Shown here: one piece after another, positions 35,061 to 48,600 of the stretch
Position numbering within the stretch: the stretch's first letter is position 1
Layout of the letters: each line of letters begins with the position of its first letter
NCBI RefSeq assembly: GCF_031755915.1
Contig: NC_083388.1
Location: forward strand, 8,121,001 to 8,185,000
Length of the DNA: 64,000 nucleotides
Source of the DNA: Ziziphus jujuba
Taxonomy: Eukaryota; Streptophyta; Magnoliopsida; Rosales; Rhamnaceae
Direction: 5' to 3'
Translations under genes and position numbers: made by a program
The notes under the pieces: model-generated
The model's input: the letters and a program-made list of their open reading frames with translations, nothing else
Told to the model about the DNA's origin: nothing
Databases searched by the model: none

Positions 35061-35736
35061 TTGTTTCTTTTTTATGCGTCACCCATTCATTTTTTAATTT
35101 TTAATTTTGTGAATATTATTAAAATAGTAAAAATATAAAAATAATTAAAATACAAAAAAACTAAAATGAGCTTCATCCAAAATAATTAGAATACAAAAAT
35201 TTAAAATACATATTTTTTCATGACAAATTAATTATCAAATAATTTAAATATTAACTCATTGACATAATTTGTAAACTATTGTACTTTTTCATAACAAATT
35301 TAATATTAATTAAACTTCCATGAATGCATACTCATTGAGATGGAAGTTGACGTCCTCTTGTTGACGATATTACACCCTCATACTGCATATGGAAAAATTA
35401 AAAAAGTTATTAACACTTATGCAAAATAAATAAAATATTAATCATTATTAAATTTGTAATTTAGTAAATGAAAATTTAAAGAATATTACCATCGTTCTTA
35501 AGATTTGACGAGGTGCATTTCTCTTAATTAAAAGTGGAAAACACATAATGAAGCAGATCAAAAAAATAATTAAATGAATAATAATAAATGTTATAAATAT
35601 TACTTAAAACATAAGGTAATAAATATAAGTACTAATTTATTTAGAAGATATTGTTTATCCATATCCCTTTACAATCATTACAAACATAGCTACTCTCACA
35701 TTCATCCTCATTATCATTTTTATTGATACTTGGCAA

Positions 35737-35848
35737 CTATATGACAAATGGATTGTGAGCCAGCATAGTATCCTCAAGAACATCTTCTTCAACAAAAGTA
35801 CGATGTGGTGGTGAAGTTAAAACAACAGACCATCTCGAATCAAGTTGA
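35737..35848 (-). pseudogene. DUF4216-type fragment, second copy
   Basis: Same minus-strand C-terminal segment as 440-571 (LDSRW to AHNPFV then stop). It is cut short by a deletion of about 165 bp with GTTGAACCCACCA at the junction. Confidence 0.55.
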
Positions 35849-37184
35849 ACCCACCATATGTCTCCGCCAACCATAAAGAAAAAAGAAACCCACCTAAACA
35901 ATGGAGACGTAGAAAGAAAAAACCCAAAAAATCACGCAACACAGAAAAATCCAGCTTCTCTGCCGACAACAATATAGACAAATGAAAAATGAAATCCGAA
36001 ATATCCCACTCTTTAAGTCTTTCTTAGATTGCTTCCAAATATAATATCTATTAGATAGTGTACTTGATGTAGTCTTAAAAAAGAAAAGGGATTCAAAGGT
36101 GCGCGTAAAAATTTTAAAACGAGCCAAAAATTTTCAAAAAATGGCAAAAATGTGTCTTTTCTCTCAATTTCATTTCTTTTTCTTTGATTAATTTTTTAGT
36201 TTTCATTTACAAATAAAAATTGAAAATATTTCTTAAAAATGCGAAGCAAAATATCAAAAATTGCTGTTTATTTTTTTGTTTTTCAAATACACCTTTATTC
36301 TTTATAAAATTTACATATCTTTTAAAATTTTTATTTTTTTAATTGAGAGAATAGGCGATGCATTCTCTTCAAGAAGGGTCGCCTGTTCTTGAATTGTGCG
36401 ATCAAGCGACGAATTATGGTAAAAAAGCATAGCCTGTTCCAATTTTTATATTTTCTTTATAAATTTTAAATAATTTTTTAATTATTCATCTACAAATATA
36501 TTCATGTAGCAATCCAATGAACATAAATTTCATTGATCTAAAAACAGAAAATCGTTTTGTCAATACTTTTCTCAATTATTCACATATATGTGTATAAACG
36601 AGACACAAAATATCTCAAGATCTAATTTGAGATAGAGTACCGAATATAGAATTCTAATTCAACAAGCATTTATTGACCAATTTATCTACATAAGTATGTT
36701 AAATGAGCTTAATTTTCATGTGTTTATGGTCAATGATAGCTTACTTGTTTTTAAAAATTGAAAGTCTATTAAATTGTTTTTTCTTAAAAATAAAAAATAA
36801 AAAAAATTGAAGGAATAGGTGATGCAATTCCATTAAAACACGTCGTCTATTTCATGTTTTATTATTATTTTTTTAATCTTTAATTAGTTTTGTTGATTGC
36901 TCATCTACAAATTAAAAAAAAAACATATTTGTAAAATTAAAAAATTACTAAAAACAACTTTCAAATTCAAAAAAAGTTAAAAATTGGTTGATTGAAAAGG
37001 CGACGCAGTTGTTGCAAATGAGTCGCCTTTTCATCTATTTGGTGACTTTTTGTTAAAAGAATGCATCGCGTAAAACTATATTAAGCTAGTTCTTGTTGTA
37101 TTATTACATCCAAGTTATTTGGTTTGGTAGTGTGGTGATTCCTTCAGAGTGTAAGAGGTCTTGGGTTTAATTTTTTTTTTTTTT

Positions 37185-38940
37185 TAGTCAATTTAATTTT
37201 ATTTCAACTACAAATAACCAATGAAAATATTATAGCAACATAACTAAGGTGTTATTTTTTATTTTTTTTTTTTTAGATTTTGGTAACAGACGACGCACAG
37301 GCTCCATTGTGCGTTGTTTTTTTTTTTTCCTTTTAATCAATCTATTTTTTTTTCAACTACAAATAACAAGTGAAAATATTAGAGCAACATAATTGAGCTT
37401 TTTTTAAATTTTTTTTTAGATTTTGGTAACAGACGATGCACAATCTTCATTGTGCATTGCCTGTTCTTTTTTTTTTTTTTTTTTTGTTCTTTTAGTTAAT
37501 CTAATTTTATTTCAACTACAAATAACCAGTGAAAATATCAGAGCAACATAACTAAGCTGTTTTTTTTTTTTTTTAATTTTGTTAACAGGCATTATGCGTC
37601 GCCTGTTCTCCTTTTTTTTTTTTTTTTGGTTCTTTAAGTCAATCTAATTTCATTTCAACTACAAATAACTAATGAAAATATTAGAGTGATATAACTGAGC
37701 TTTGTTTTTCTTTCTTTCTTTTTTAAATTTTGTTAACAGGTGATGCACAATCTTCATTGTGCGTTGCCTATCCTCCTTTTTTTTTTTTTTTCTTTTTTGT
37801 TCTTTTATTTAATCTAATTTTATTTTAACTACAAATAATCAGTGAAAATATTAAAGTAACATAACTGAGGTTTTTTTTTTTTTTTTTAAATTTTGTTAAC
37901 AGGTGACGCACAATGAAGATTGTGCTTCGTCTATTTTTCTTTTTTTAGTTTTTTTAGTCAATTTAATTTTATTTCAACTACAAATAACCAGTGAAATATT
38001 AAAGCAACATAATTGAGCTCTATTTTTTTTTTTTTTTTAGATATTGGTACCTAGTGACGCATAATGTGCATTGCCTATTACTAACTGGTGACGCACAATG
38101 TGTGTCGCCTATTACTAACTGGAGACTCACAATGTGCGTCGCCTATTACTAGAATCGCCTATTAGTAACTGGAGACGCACAATGTGCGTTGCTGATTACT
38201 AGAGTCGCCTATTAGTAAATAGAGACTCACAACATCTATTACCAAAATCTATAAAAAAAAAAATAAAAAAAAAATCAGTTTAATTATGTTGCTCTAATAT
38301 TTTCACTGGTTATTTGTAGTTGAAATAAAATTAGATTGACTAAAAGAACAAAAAAAAAAAAAAAAAAAGGGAAACAGGCGATGCACAATCTTCATTGTGC
38401 GTCGCCTGCTACCAAAATCTTTTAAAAAAAAGAAAAAAGAAAAAACCAGCTCAGTTATGTTGGTCTAATATTTTCACTGGTTATTTATAGTTGAAATAAA
38501 ATTAGATTGATTAAAAGAACAAAAAAAAAAAAAAAGATAACAAGCGATGCATAAAGGAGAATGTGGGTCGCTTGTTGCCTATATTTAAAAAAAAAACAGA
38601 AACAAAAAAACAAGCTCAATTATATTGCTTTAGTTATATCGCAATAATATTTTTACTGGTTATTTGAAGTTGAAATAACATTAGATTGATTAAAAGAACC
38701 AAAAAAAAGAAAAAGAACAAGCGATGCTTAACGAAGACTGTGCGTCGCCTGTTACCTATATTTAAAAGAAAAAAAAAAAACCAGTTCAATTATATAGCTT
38801 AAATATTTTCACTGGTTATTTGCAGTTTTCAAGAAAATCAAGTTGATTTAAAAAAAAAAAAAAAGGGGGGGGGGGGGGGGGGGGGAATAGGCGACTCGGA
38901 ATGATTTTTTTGCATCGCTTGTTATCAATATCTTAAAAAA
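37185..38940. repeat. Foldback hairpin array, second copy, with centre preserved
   Basis: Same inverted organisation as in the left copy. Forward units run to about 38030 and reverse units from about 38270. Between them (38040-38235) lies a short array of about 33-bp units (GACGCACAATGTGCGTCGCC type, ACTAACTGG spacers) that is absent from the left copy. A run of 21 Gs lies at 38865-38885, where the left copy has five. Confidence 0.8.
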
Positions 38941-39410
38941 AAAAAAAAGAATGTTATTTTAGAGTTTGCAAGAATAAATTGTACATGAAAAATTATATAA
39001 TTGAACAACAATCTTATATAATTAAAATTTTGTTATTATGCAAACATAGATAAGTTGATGGTTAATCATTTTTCATAAGTGTAGCATTTAAACAATATAA
39101 TTCAGATAAAATATATACACAGTATTAAAAGCGACTCTATTCAGTCTCATATTCAACGATTCTTAATGGATGTGTCACGTGTTGTTATTTTTAGCGACTG
39201 TTTGACATCGAATGTTTTGGGATGCGTCATTAATTTATTAAATTTTTACTGATGCATTAACCTTAGAGTTGCGGTTTTATTTTTTCAGATGTGTTTATTT
39301 TGTAGCGTCGCTAAATGAGTGTCGGTAGATATCAATTTTCACGTATTGTATGTTTGGAGCTGGGATTTTAGTGAGGAAACTAAAGGGAAAAAAGAATAAT
39401 TCTAGTAGTG

Positions 39411-40373
39411 TTTGGCTTAAAGGAAAATTGGGATGGAAAAAAAATATATATATACAAGGAGACACAATAGAGGTTTATTTGTATGTGAATTTTATGATAC
39501 GATCCGTTCGCATATAAACCCACATCATAACCGATATTTTAAAAAAAAAAAAATCAACTTTATGTATATAATAGCAAAATTAATATTTTTTTTAAAAAAA
39601 AAAACATCGATTTTAATACAGTTCGCATTCTAATTCTATTCATATAAATATATATTTTTATATTTCTCTTCTCTTTTTTATTTTATTTTTTTATTTTTTT
39701 AAGGTTTCTAACATCTAAATAAACTTAAGAATTACTACTTAAAACCGAGAATCATATATAATCTACTTCAGACATCTAAATAAGCTTAAGAATTCCTACT
39801 TAAAATTGAGAATCATACATAGTCTGCTCCTCATAGACACATGTATTGTGCGTGTTACCTAGACACAGAACAGGCATAATATATCCTGACAGCTGTACTT
39901 CAAAATCAAACCCGGTAGCCAGATAGAACCCTCCAGACCCACATTATACATTTTGCCTACTTATTTTTCTAATTAATATTTTGATGGGTCAATAATTTAA
40001 TGCATTTATTGAAGAATCGAAACTTTGTTCAATTCTTATATACCAAATTCCGAAATTTAACCGGAGCAAAATAAATGGTTCATTTACTGGAGGGAAAACT
40101 TGTATTTTGATTTACCATAAAGGACACTTGGCTATTAATATTTACATAGCTAGCTAGACTAATAGCTTCATACAATTTCTCAAATGTGATTTTTTTTTTC
40201 TTTGGTCAAACTTTGTTTTTCATAGTAACAATAGGAAAGAAGTAGAGCTTGACACTACCACAAACACCATCTGTACAACAATGAACCATAAACAATTACA
40301 AAACGCTATCTAATTTATAGTCCCATAAATATACCCTGTAGACCACTCTCAGTTAATCAAAGCGGACGAAGTT
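39411..40373. other. 3' flank of the 40374 sHSP gene
   Basis: Nearly identical to 3962-4919. Non-coding, AT-rich; no gene seen. Confidence 0.7.
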
Positions 40374-40853
40374 TTAGCCAGAGACTTCAATGGACTTGAC
40401 ATCGGGCTTTTTGACCTCCTCTTTAGGAACAGTAACAGTCAGAACCCCATTCTCCATGGCAGCTCTAATCTGATCCAACTTGGCATTCTCTAAAAGCCTA
40501 AACCTCCTCAAGAACTTCCCGCTGCTGCGCTCAACCCGATGCCAAGTATCGTTCTTGTCTTCCTTCTCCACGTTCCTCTCACCGCTGATCTGTAGCACCC
40601 GATCATCTTCAACCTCCACCTTCACTTCCTCCTTCCTGAGACCTGGAACATCGGCCTTGAACACATGGGCTTCTGGGGTATCCTTCCAATCGATTTGGTT
40701 GCTCAAGAAGGCAGAATTTTCCCTAGAAAACTCTGGGAAATTTGCAGAGAGCGAGGAGGAAGGAAAATCCTTGAAGGGGTCCCAAATGTCGAGAGAGAAA
40801 GGATCGAAGACGCTGCTTCGTCGGCCACCGAAGAAGCTTGGAATCAACGACAT
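40374..40853 (-). CDS. Cytosolic class I small heat-shock protein (HSP20), 159 aa
   Basis: Intact intronless class I sHSP, the duplicate of the 4920 gene. I start it at the conserved [10 protein letters not shown] (ATG at 40851-40853). An in-frame ATG 17 codons upstream (40904) lies in what is leader in all paralogues and is not used as the start here. Differences worth noting are NQIDWKDT for TQIDWKET, and Leu for Pro at residue 121 of the otherwise invariant LPENA turn. The other motifs (WDPFKDF, beta-6 loop, [11 protein letters not shown] tail) are present. Its ancestral plus-strand neighbour is the gene at 53867, now 13 kb away behind the Mutator-like insertion. Confidence 0.93.
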   Translation of the reverse strand: MSLIPSFFGGRRSSVFDPFSLDIWDPFKDFPSSSLSANFPEFSRENSAFLSNQIDWKDTPEAHVFKADVPGLRKEEVKVEVEDDRVLQISGERNVEKEDKNDTWHRVERSSGKFLRRFRLLENAKLDQIRAAMENGVLTVTVPKEEVKKPDVKSIEVSG

Positions 40854-40991
40854 CTTTCTTTCGCTTTTTTGCTTTGGACAGTGATTGAATTCGAGCTTCG
40901 TCAATCCAAATGGGCGTAGAGATTTAAGATTTTGATGATTGCTGATTACCGCTTAACTTTTCGTTGGAGGAAAGGAGGGAATGGGTTGAGA

Positions 40992-41024
40992 ATTTATGTA
41001 GTGGATGAATGTTCCAGTATCGTC
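40992..41024 (-). promoter_or_regulatory. Degraded heat-shock element and TATA-like box of the 40374-40853 gene
   Basis: GAATGTTCCAGTATCGTC at 41007-41024 has lost the last TTC unit (GTC) compared with 5551-5568, and the third unit is also imperfect, so only GAA-nn-TTC remains perfect. ATTTATG at 40992-40998 is the TATA-like position. Confidence 0.65.
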
Positions 41025-41390
41025 TGGGGCTTTAGGCCCATAGTCGGTTTTGTGGTTTCTGGTTTGGTTTGAGGACGCTCTTAGACATGTTTAGAACCTT
41101 CCTATGGGCCTTGATGCGAAAATGTATGGCCCATTCAAGTTTCTTTAAGGTAAAGACAAGTACTCCCATTTACCCTTTTTTTTCTGGTCAAAAAATATGC
41201 ATTTTAGTTAATTCATTGTACACATGGAATAATTTGAATTGATATTTTAGAATTAAAATTTATACTAAGATGGTAAAAAGAATTAATACCATCATATCAT
41301 TTAATTTTAGAAAATAAAAAATTAATATATAAAATTTGTCCCACTTTCATGAATTTCCGTATGAATATCATCCATGTGCAAAAATTATGG

Positions 41391-41489
41391 TTTATTTCAA
41401 CTGGTGACCGCATGAGTCATCATATTTTAATTTGGGTTTGTCAATTATCAACCAAAACCAGGAGCCCATAATCTTACCAGGCTATGCGT
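41391..41489. repeat. Left 99-bp direct repeat flanking the Mutator-like element
   Basis: Runs from TTTATTTCAACTGGTGACC to CCAGGCTATGCGT. It recurs at 53485-53582 with very few changes. The uninterrupted paralogous site near 59890-59990 has this stretch once. Confidence 0.85.
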
Positions 41490-42212
41490 AAATGGTTTTT
41501 TGAAGAATAGCAAACTTTTATTTTTAAAAAAAAAAATTAACCATTTTGGGACAAAAATAACTTTGATAAAATTGAAAATTACCCAATATAATTTTTTTAC
41601 CCTTTCTTTCTTCTTTTACACACCCATTCATGTTTTGTGCAAGAGTTTCTCTAACAGGCCACAAACACTTTTTGCATCTCATCTCCTCTCACTCTCATTT
41701 TTTTTTTTTTTGTATTTTTTCATATCTAAAACTAAATTCAGATAAAAAATTTATCTTTTTTCTTATTAGATGAAACTGAGAAAATATGTGTTCTTTCTCT
41801 TTTTTCTTGTATTTTTGTTAGTTTTGGAATTTTTAAGCATTTTATTTAACATGGGTATACAAGAAATTAATTTATAAGCTGTTATATGTGAGTTTAAAGA
41901 TACTTAGGTGGCATATGGTTTGAAAATAGGAAAAAATTTGTGTAAAATTGAAAATTTTCAAAAAACAGTAAAAACGAAGGAAATTTGGCTAAAAAGATGA
42001 ACTTCCATCATTTTTCTCCAGTTTGTCAGTTTTTGCAAGTTTTTCGCTAATTTTCCGCTAGTTTTCGGCCAGTAGGAAAAAGCTATATTTGGCCCAAAAA
42101 AACAAAACAGAATCAACTTTTTTAATACAATTAATATGTTTGTTTAGTATTGTTCAAATTTTTATATATTTATTGATTTAGTTTAATGTTATTCATTTAA
42201 TTTTGTAATAAA

Positions 42213-44766
42213 TTGGAAGATGATGATATTGTAATTGCGGTTTTATACAATGGAACATTGGTACAAAATGATGGTGGTAATTGGGAATATCGAAATGGTA
42301 AAAACATAATGGTTTCCATCGGCAAGAGATGCACAAAATCAGAGTTAGAGGATGAGATTTTCAATTCTATTGAGATAGATCGAAATGAATATTAGCTAAA
42401 GCTAAAATGGATATATGGACGATGTGCAGAAAAGTTGGATCCTATAGAAATACGCTGTGATAGGGATGTGAAATGCTTTCTTCAAGAAGTGAGGAATTGA
42501 GGGATGACAATGATGCAGCCTCCATTATATGTTGAGGTGATTTTAAAAGTTGAACATGTATCTAGAAATGTTTATCAAACATCCTTTGCTTCGGATAGGG
42601 GGAGTAATCTTCATTCTTTTTCTTGTCTTCCAATTGGCGCTCGTCTACCACAAGTTTTCGATATTGAACCTATTCAGGCTACATCTCAAGAAATTATGGT
42701 TCAAGAAACTCAGTTTAGAGATCAAGTTGATGTTCGTGGGGTCTGGACATCATTTAATATCCACGAAGGAGTTGATGTTGGAGGTGACTATGTTGAACAG
42801 TTTCCTAACGATGAGGAGTATGAGCAGTTGCATAATATTGATCATGATGAGAATTACAATGCAGCAGGGGATGATGTTGATCATAATGATGTAGATTTTG
42901 ATCATAAGTTGCCGGACAATGATAATGATATGCATCCTGAAATGAACAATGAAGGAGTTGATGATGTTAGGGTTCATCATGCTGCAAGTGACCACATATC
43001 GTCGAGCAATAAAAGTGGTTCTATGGCCATATTTTCATCAAAGTTCACTGGCTGTGAGAGCATAATAATTGGACAATTATTTCGCAACAAACGTGACTTA
43101 TAGAATAAACTGAGTATCTATTGCATGTGTGAAAATAAGGAGTTCAAGGTGACACGGTCAACTACACAACGGTATAAGGTTGTATGCTTGGAAAATACTT
43201 GTAAATGGTGACTACGTGCAACCACATTTAAAAATGGAGAAATATTTGTTGTGAGAATTTTTGATAATGTACACAGTTGCTCGTTAGATATCGTGCATCG
43301 AAAACATAAGCAGGCCAGTAGCCGGGTTATCGAGCAATGTATCAAATCTAAATATGAAGGTATTGCACGTGTTTACAAACCCAAAGAAATTCAACATGAT
43401 TTTTTGCAGAAATATAGGGTGAATATAAGCTATAACATAGCATGGAGAGATAAAGAGTATGCACTTAATAGTTTTAGGGGATCTCCAGAGGAGAATTTTG
43501 CTAAGTTGCTTGCCTACTGTTATGAGTTAGTGTCGAAGAACCCTGGAACTCTTACACGTATCAAAATAGACAATAGTAACAATTTTGTATATTTATTTAT
43601 GGAGATTGGAGCAAGCATTAAGGGATTTGTATCCCACATAAGACCCATGTTGGCTGTTGATGCGACTACATTGAAAGGAAAATACAAAGGGTACATGTAT
43701 ATTGCATTGGACATGGATGGAAAGCAAATATATCCTTTGGCTTTCGGCATTGGAGATGGAGAGAACAAGTAAGCATATACATGGTTTTTCCAAAACCTCA
43801 AGGATGCCATTGGAGATTTCCCGGATTTGGTGTTTGTGAGTGATAGACACTCCACTATTGAAAGGGCATTACGCAAAGTTTTTCCCAATGCGTACCATGC
43901 GCTGTGCACGTACCATATAAGCAGAAATATTAAAGCAAATGGACATGCGAAAGATGAAACAATAATACAATGTTTTATGCTCGCAGCTAATGCATATTTG
44001 GTTGAAGATTTTGAGTTTTATATGGGACGAATTGAGGTAAAAAACAGTAGAACTGTCTAGTACATTCGATCATATGACCCTACAAGGTGGGCACGTTCTT
44101 TTTCTTCATGTAGAAGGTACACTATCATGACCACTAATATTGTAGAAAGCTTAAATGGTATTTTGCTAGATGCTAGAGAGATGCCAATAGTAGCATTAAT
44201 TGAGCATATACGGGATTTACTGCAAAGGTGGTTTTATGAGGGACGTACTGTAGGTGCAAAATTGACAAAGCATGTGACTGACCATATAGAAGAGCAACTC
44301 AAACTATGAAATTTGGAGTCCATCGGACTACGTGTTAAAGCCATTAATATGCATGAATTTCTTGTGGAAGGTGGGAGTTTGAGGGGTATAGTTATAAAAA
44401 ACATGCTTATGCAAATTCTTCGATCTTGATCAATATCCTTGTGATCATTGTATTGCCGTTTACAGAGAACGCAAAATTGCTTCTTATGGCATGTGTTCTC
44501 ATTATTACATCGCGGATGCATATCGTGCAGCTTATGCTGAGTCTATTTACCCTATGTTAGATGAAAAATAATGGCATGTCCCGGATGACGTGGCAAGTTG
44601 TATTGTTCTTCCACCAAGATGGACACGTAGGCGAGCCGATAGGCCGAGGATGCAACACATACCATCCGAAGGTGAAGATGTTATTGGACGTAGATGTAGC
44701 CGATGCGGTGGTGTTGGACATTATAGGTAGAGATGTATGAATCCATTGTTTTATGCTTCGAATTAG
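42213..44766 (+). pseudogene. MuDR-type transposase, decayed, second copy
   Basis: Homologous to 6722-9283 with the same order: N-terminal MuDR-type part, acidic linker (open from 42504 to 43103), DDE core (43251-44060) with LAVDATTLKGK and FVSDRHS, a helical region (44127-44309), SWIM-like Cys/His residues near 44430-44560 and a CCHC knuckle near 44700. Stops include TAA in the core just after GENK (43770-43772), TAG at 44058-44060, and TAG within the knuckle. The core stop differs from the one in the left copy, so decay continued separately after duplication. Gly-to-Ala in the usual AVDGT motif is a further change. Confidence 0.85.
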
Positions 44767-45182
44767 GAAGTTTTAATTTGGTGTTATGGTTTAATATATT
44801 TTGATAATTATTTCATATATTGGATATTATATTTTCTACTCGACGGTGGAAGATTTATTAGCAATTAATTTTTTTTTTTTTGAATTTAATCCCAAATGAA
44901 AAGAGACTTTTCTAGAGTTGATTTTAAATCTTTAGTTTACATCTCATTTTATAAAATGTCCAAATGATTTTGAAAAGAAAAACAAATATATATCATTTTT
45001 TCTTTTCTTTAAAATGGTTATTGATTTTAAATGTCAATACATTTTTTGTTAAATCCATCTTCATCTTATATAATATTTGTCTACACTCTCAGTTTTTTTA
45101 CCCTACTATTAACTTAAACAATCCATTAGAAATTGATTTTTCAAGTGGAGGAAATTAGTTTCTGATAGGAGTAAAATTTATT
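44767..45182. other. Spacer between transposase and palindromic array
   Basis: AT-rich, like 9284-9697. No gene seen. Confidence 0.6.
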
Positions 45183-45425
45183 CAACAATTTCCGCTTGGA
45201 GGAAATTTTTTCCAACAGGAGGAAAATGATTTCCGCTTAAAGGAAAAATTTTTCAATCGGAGAAAAACGATTTCCGCTTGGAGGAAAAAATTTTCGCCTG
45301 GCAAAAAATTATTCAGAAGCTTCAATTGATCTCCATATGGGATTTTCGACTAGAGGAAAAATTTTCCTCCAGGAGGAAAAGTTTTCCGCCTAGAGGAAAT
45401 ATTTTCCGACAAGCGGAAAATTTTT
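45183..45425. repeat. Palindromic TTTCC/GGAAA array
   Basis: Counterpart of 9698-9937. Units such as TTTCCTCCAGGAGGAAAA are fully palindromic. Confidence 0.8.
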
Positions 45426-45657
45426 TAGAATGTGCAATTGAGCTCGTAAGATGTTTGTGCATAATGGAATTCTAATAAATAAACATGGCACATTTTCTAT
45501 AAGGTCAATTAGTTATACTTACATCAATAACACATCGTTATCTTTGTTAAATGAATATTATAAGCCACCACTATCTTTACAATTAAAAGTCTAATATAAT
45601 AAAGAATATGCATCTATAAACATGATAAAAGAAAAGAAAAATGCATTACCACCCAAC

Positions 45658-48600
45658 TCATATGCTTAGTTCTTTGTTGTAAGACTCATATACACACTTT
45701 CTCCTAAAGAACTCTATGTCATCTTGTGTGAATGTTGCTGGTACTGTAGCATGTAAAAACTCGGTGGTCTTGAATGTAAACATGCCACAGTCACCACTAC
45801 AAAAAAACAATTATTATAACGAAACAATAACATTATTAGAACCATATTCAATAGTTAATATTTATTCAACAAACAAGTACGTATTAAGGGACTTGACCCG
45901 TTACTTTGCTGAGGGGAATTTTGTGCCAATTCACATGTAAACTCATCAACGGATTCTACAAGGTCCGTCCACTACTCATAAAAGGATGCAGACCGCAGTA
46001 AATAAGGTAACGAAATGCATAATTTCTTGAAATATGTTTCTCTTCTGTTTCAGTTGCCAGCCTTATCTGAGTCATATACAGTCATACAACACTCTTTTAA
46101 GTCCACATGCCTTAAAAGCCAATGTATGTTGCACTTGTTTAGTGGAATTAACAATTGTCAATACATTACAGGATTTCAGTTAGCATAACAAATAAAGGAA
46201 GGCACATAAATAAATGAATAGTTAACATTACACAATTTGGACATGTATATTGTACATGATTTATGCATTTCCATGGCTTCGACTCCTTCATTCGAATCCC
46301 CAATACATATTCTTGCGTTGCATATGAGAATTGGAAATTAGATGGATTGGTGAGGAACTTTTCATAACATTGCTCAATGTATGCCTACAACAAAATAAAT
46401 TATTAGTTACCCAAAATCACAATAGCCACATATAGGATACCTGGAAGTTACCCAAAATCACAATAGCCACATATAGGATACCTGGCCTTTAAAACTCTTT
46501 ACTTACCCAAAATCCTCCATCTATCACTTCAAAACTAGGATAAAAAACATTAGGGAATCAATTGGCACGTACACAAAATAAGTAAGGCAAGACTTCCATA
46601 TGTTGCATTGAAAGACGAGTTAATTTTAAATTACATCCATGCAGTTGAACGACAATCTTTGGAATTTATCAAATTATAAAATAAAAGTCTTGATCAAAAA
46701 ATACTTACATCGTGATTCAGCCACCTCTCATTGGTTATAAGCAATTGGAAAAAGTCTTTACCCGCAGACAAAATGTCCATATCAACCTTTGCTGCCCAAT
46801 TGGACTTCATAAATTGGTCAAAATTTTTGACAAGTCAAGTGGGCATTGGTTTGTATGGGTTGAACTTCAAAGTAGAAAATGCACCGGGAAAGTGCGCTGT
46901 AGCTTTTTCCGCAAGCCTCCAACACTGTAAGGAGTAGTAATAGTTACTGCCGCCTTCTTATCCCGCCTCCTAATATCTATACTTTGCTTAGCAGCTGCTA
47001 CCTTTCTTGCACGTCTCCCGACCGGAAACTTTGATGGAGATACTTTCTCGATAATCTTAACACTTGGTCCTGCATCGTCTACAATAGATGGACGTGATTG
47101 TCTATCAACGAGGGTCGCATCGGGACCAAACTCTACTTTCTTTTCATCCCCTTCAACGTCCGCTTCCATCCCATCTTTGAAACCGTTAGCACCAACTCCC
47201 ACTCCTTGTTGCTTCATTAACTTATCAAACTTGATCTCCAAACTTGCAAACTCTCTAAGCATGGCGATTCTTAAATCCTTAACGTCTTGCTGTATATTAG
47301 CCACTTCACCTTCAAGGATAGTTAATCTCTCTCTCAAAGGTACCTAAGAGAAACAATAATGACTAGTACTTACAATAATAAAAAAGATAAACATTCATAC
47401 AATTTATTCAAACCTCATCATGGGATGGAGTTGTTGGAGGTTGGGATGAAGTTGATGGTTTAACATGAACATTGCAATCGATGATGAAGATTGTTCTGTC
47501 GGCTTATCTTCCATTCGATGCCTCCCTCCTTTACCCTTACATTGCATAGACGCCTGTTTTTGTTTCTTACTTCTTCCACTACTTGTAAGTGGAACACCTT
47601 CATCTCTTTCACTATGACTTCCCTGTGGTGGCTTGTCTTTGACAGCAGGTACAACACTGTATGGAGTACGGTCATGATGTACATCCCATGCAATTTTGCC
47701 AATATATGCATGCTCAAATTCAGTTACATTCATTAAGCCATGAACGGGATACTGCAAAAGCCAAAAGAGATTATCATGAAGTGATTATTAAGTAATACTA
47801 ATATTACTACAAATATTGCAAAAGTCTATAAATAATATTACTAAGTTGGAATGTATATTTATATATATATAAGTGGAAGAACTTATATACTTACATCACG
47901 ATGATCGAAGAGTTCAGTGGCCTTCTCAAATCTTGGCACTTGTGAAATATGCCAATTGAGAATTCAAGGGAATGCCATATCCAACAACTTCTTTCCAAAT
48001 GCTTGACCTAACGAACGAATTGTCTCAAAACCCCAAATCTGTCAAACAATAAATTAATAATGAATAAGTAAAGAAATACACACCATAAATACAAGTGTAA
48101 CAAACTTTAAATAATATTGTAATAAACTTACCATGAAAGCCAAAGAAAACCCACAAACACTATAACTCTTTAACTTGTTTAAAGCCATGGACTCTCTATG
48201 CTCAAAAGCACTCTTCAAGGATCTAATGGTGGTGGTGTATGATAAAGTACCCCATGGATAGTTATTGAAGTACTATAAATCGTTCACCATCTCCAAGTGA
48301 TTATGGGATGTGGTGGCCATACTTTCTTTGCCTAGAAGAACCGTCTCTAGGAAATATAATAAAGCCAACTTCAATCTATCATCATCGGCTTCATCATCGT
48401 CTTGACACTGTGCGGTCATGAAAGCTTCGATTATTTCCAAGTTGGTGACCTTTCGCTTCCCACCAAAATACGTGTCACTAATACGCGTAAAGCTGTTAAC
48501 CCGCCTATTTGGTTGGTAACCAAACCGTAGACCTGTAATTATGGCGAAGTCTCTCCATGTAAATCTAGCACCACACCGTCCAAAATGGAATACCATAGAA

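Larger units (their letters stand above)
34272..39410. mobile_element. CACTA-like (En/Spm) element, end to end
   Basis: The left end reads CACTACAAGAATCGC at 34272 and the right end is its imperfect inverse, GAATTATTC/CTAGTAGTG, finishing at 39410 (CACTAC[A/T]AGAAT shared). Subterminal repeats of the TTTTTAGCGACGCATTA type fill 34285-35060 and recur in inverse sense near 39130-39330. The interior has a DUF4216-type remnant, a hairpin array and no transposase. The bases just outside are TAT and TTT, so the 3-bp target duplication is not exact. The element is 5.1 kb and non-autonomous. Confidence 0.72.

Noticed and set aside
40480..40884. Plus-strand frames of 118-149 codons opposite the sHSP genes (also at 5026, 15514, 18733, 58967)
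   Set aside because: They are mirror frames of the conserved sHSP coding strand and have no family similarity of their own.
40854..40904. Upstream in-frame ATG extending the 40374 sHSP by 17 residues (similar at 59394 for the 58861 gene)
   Set aside because: The extension falls in the leader conserved among paralogues, most of which lack an in-frame ATG there, and class I sHSPs begin at MSLIPS.
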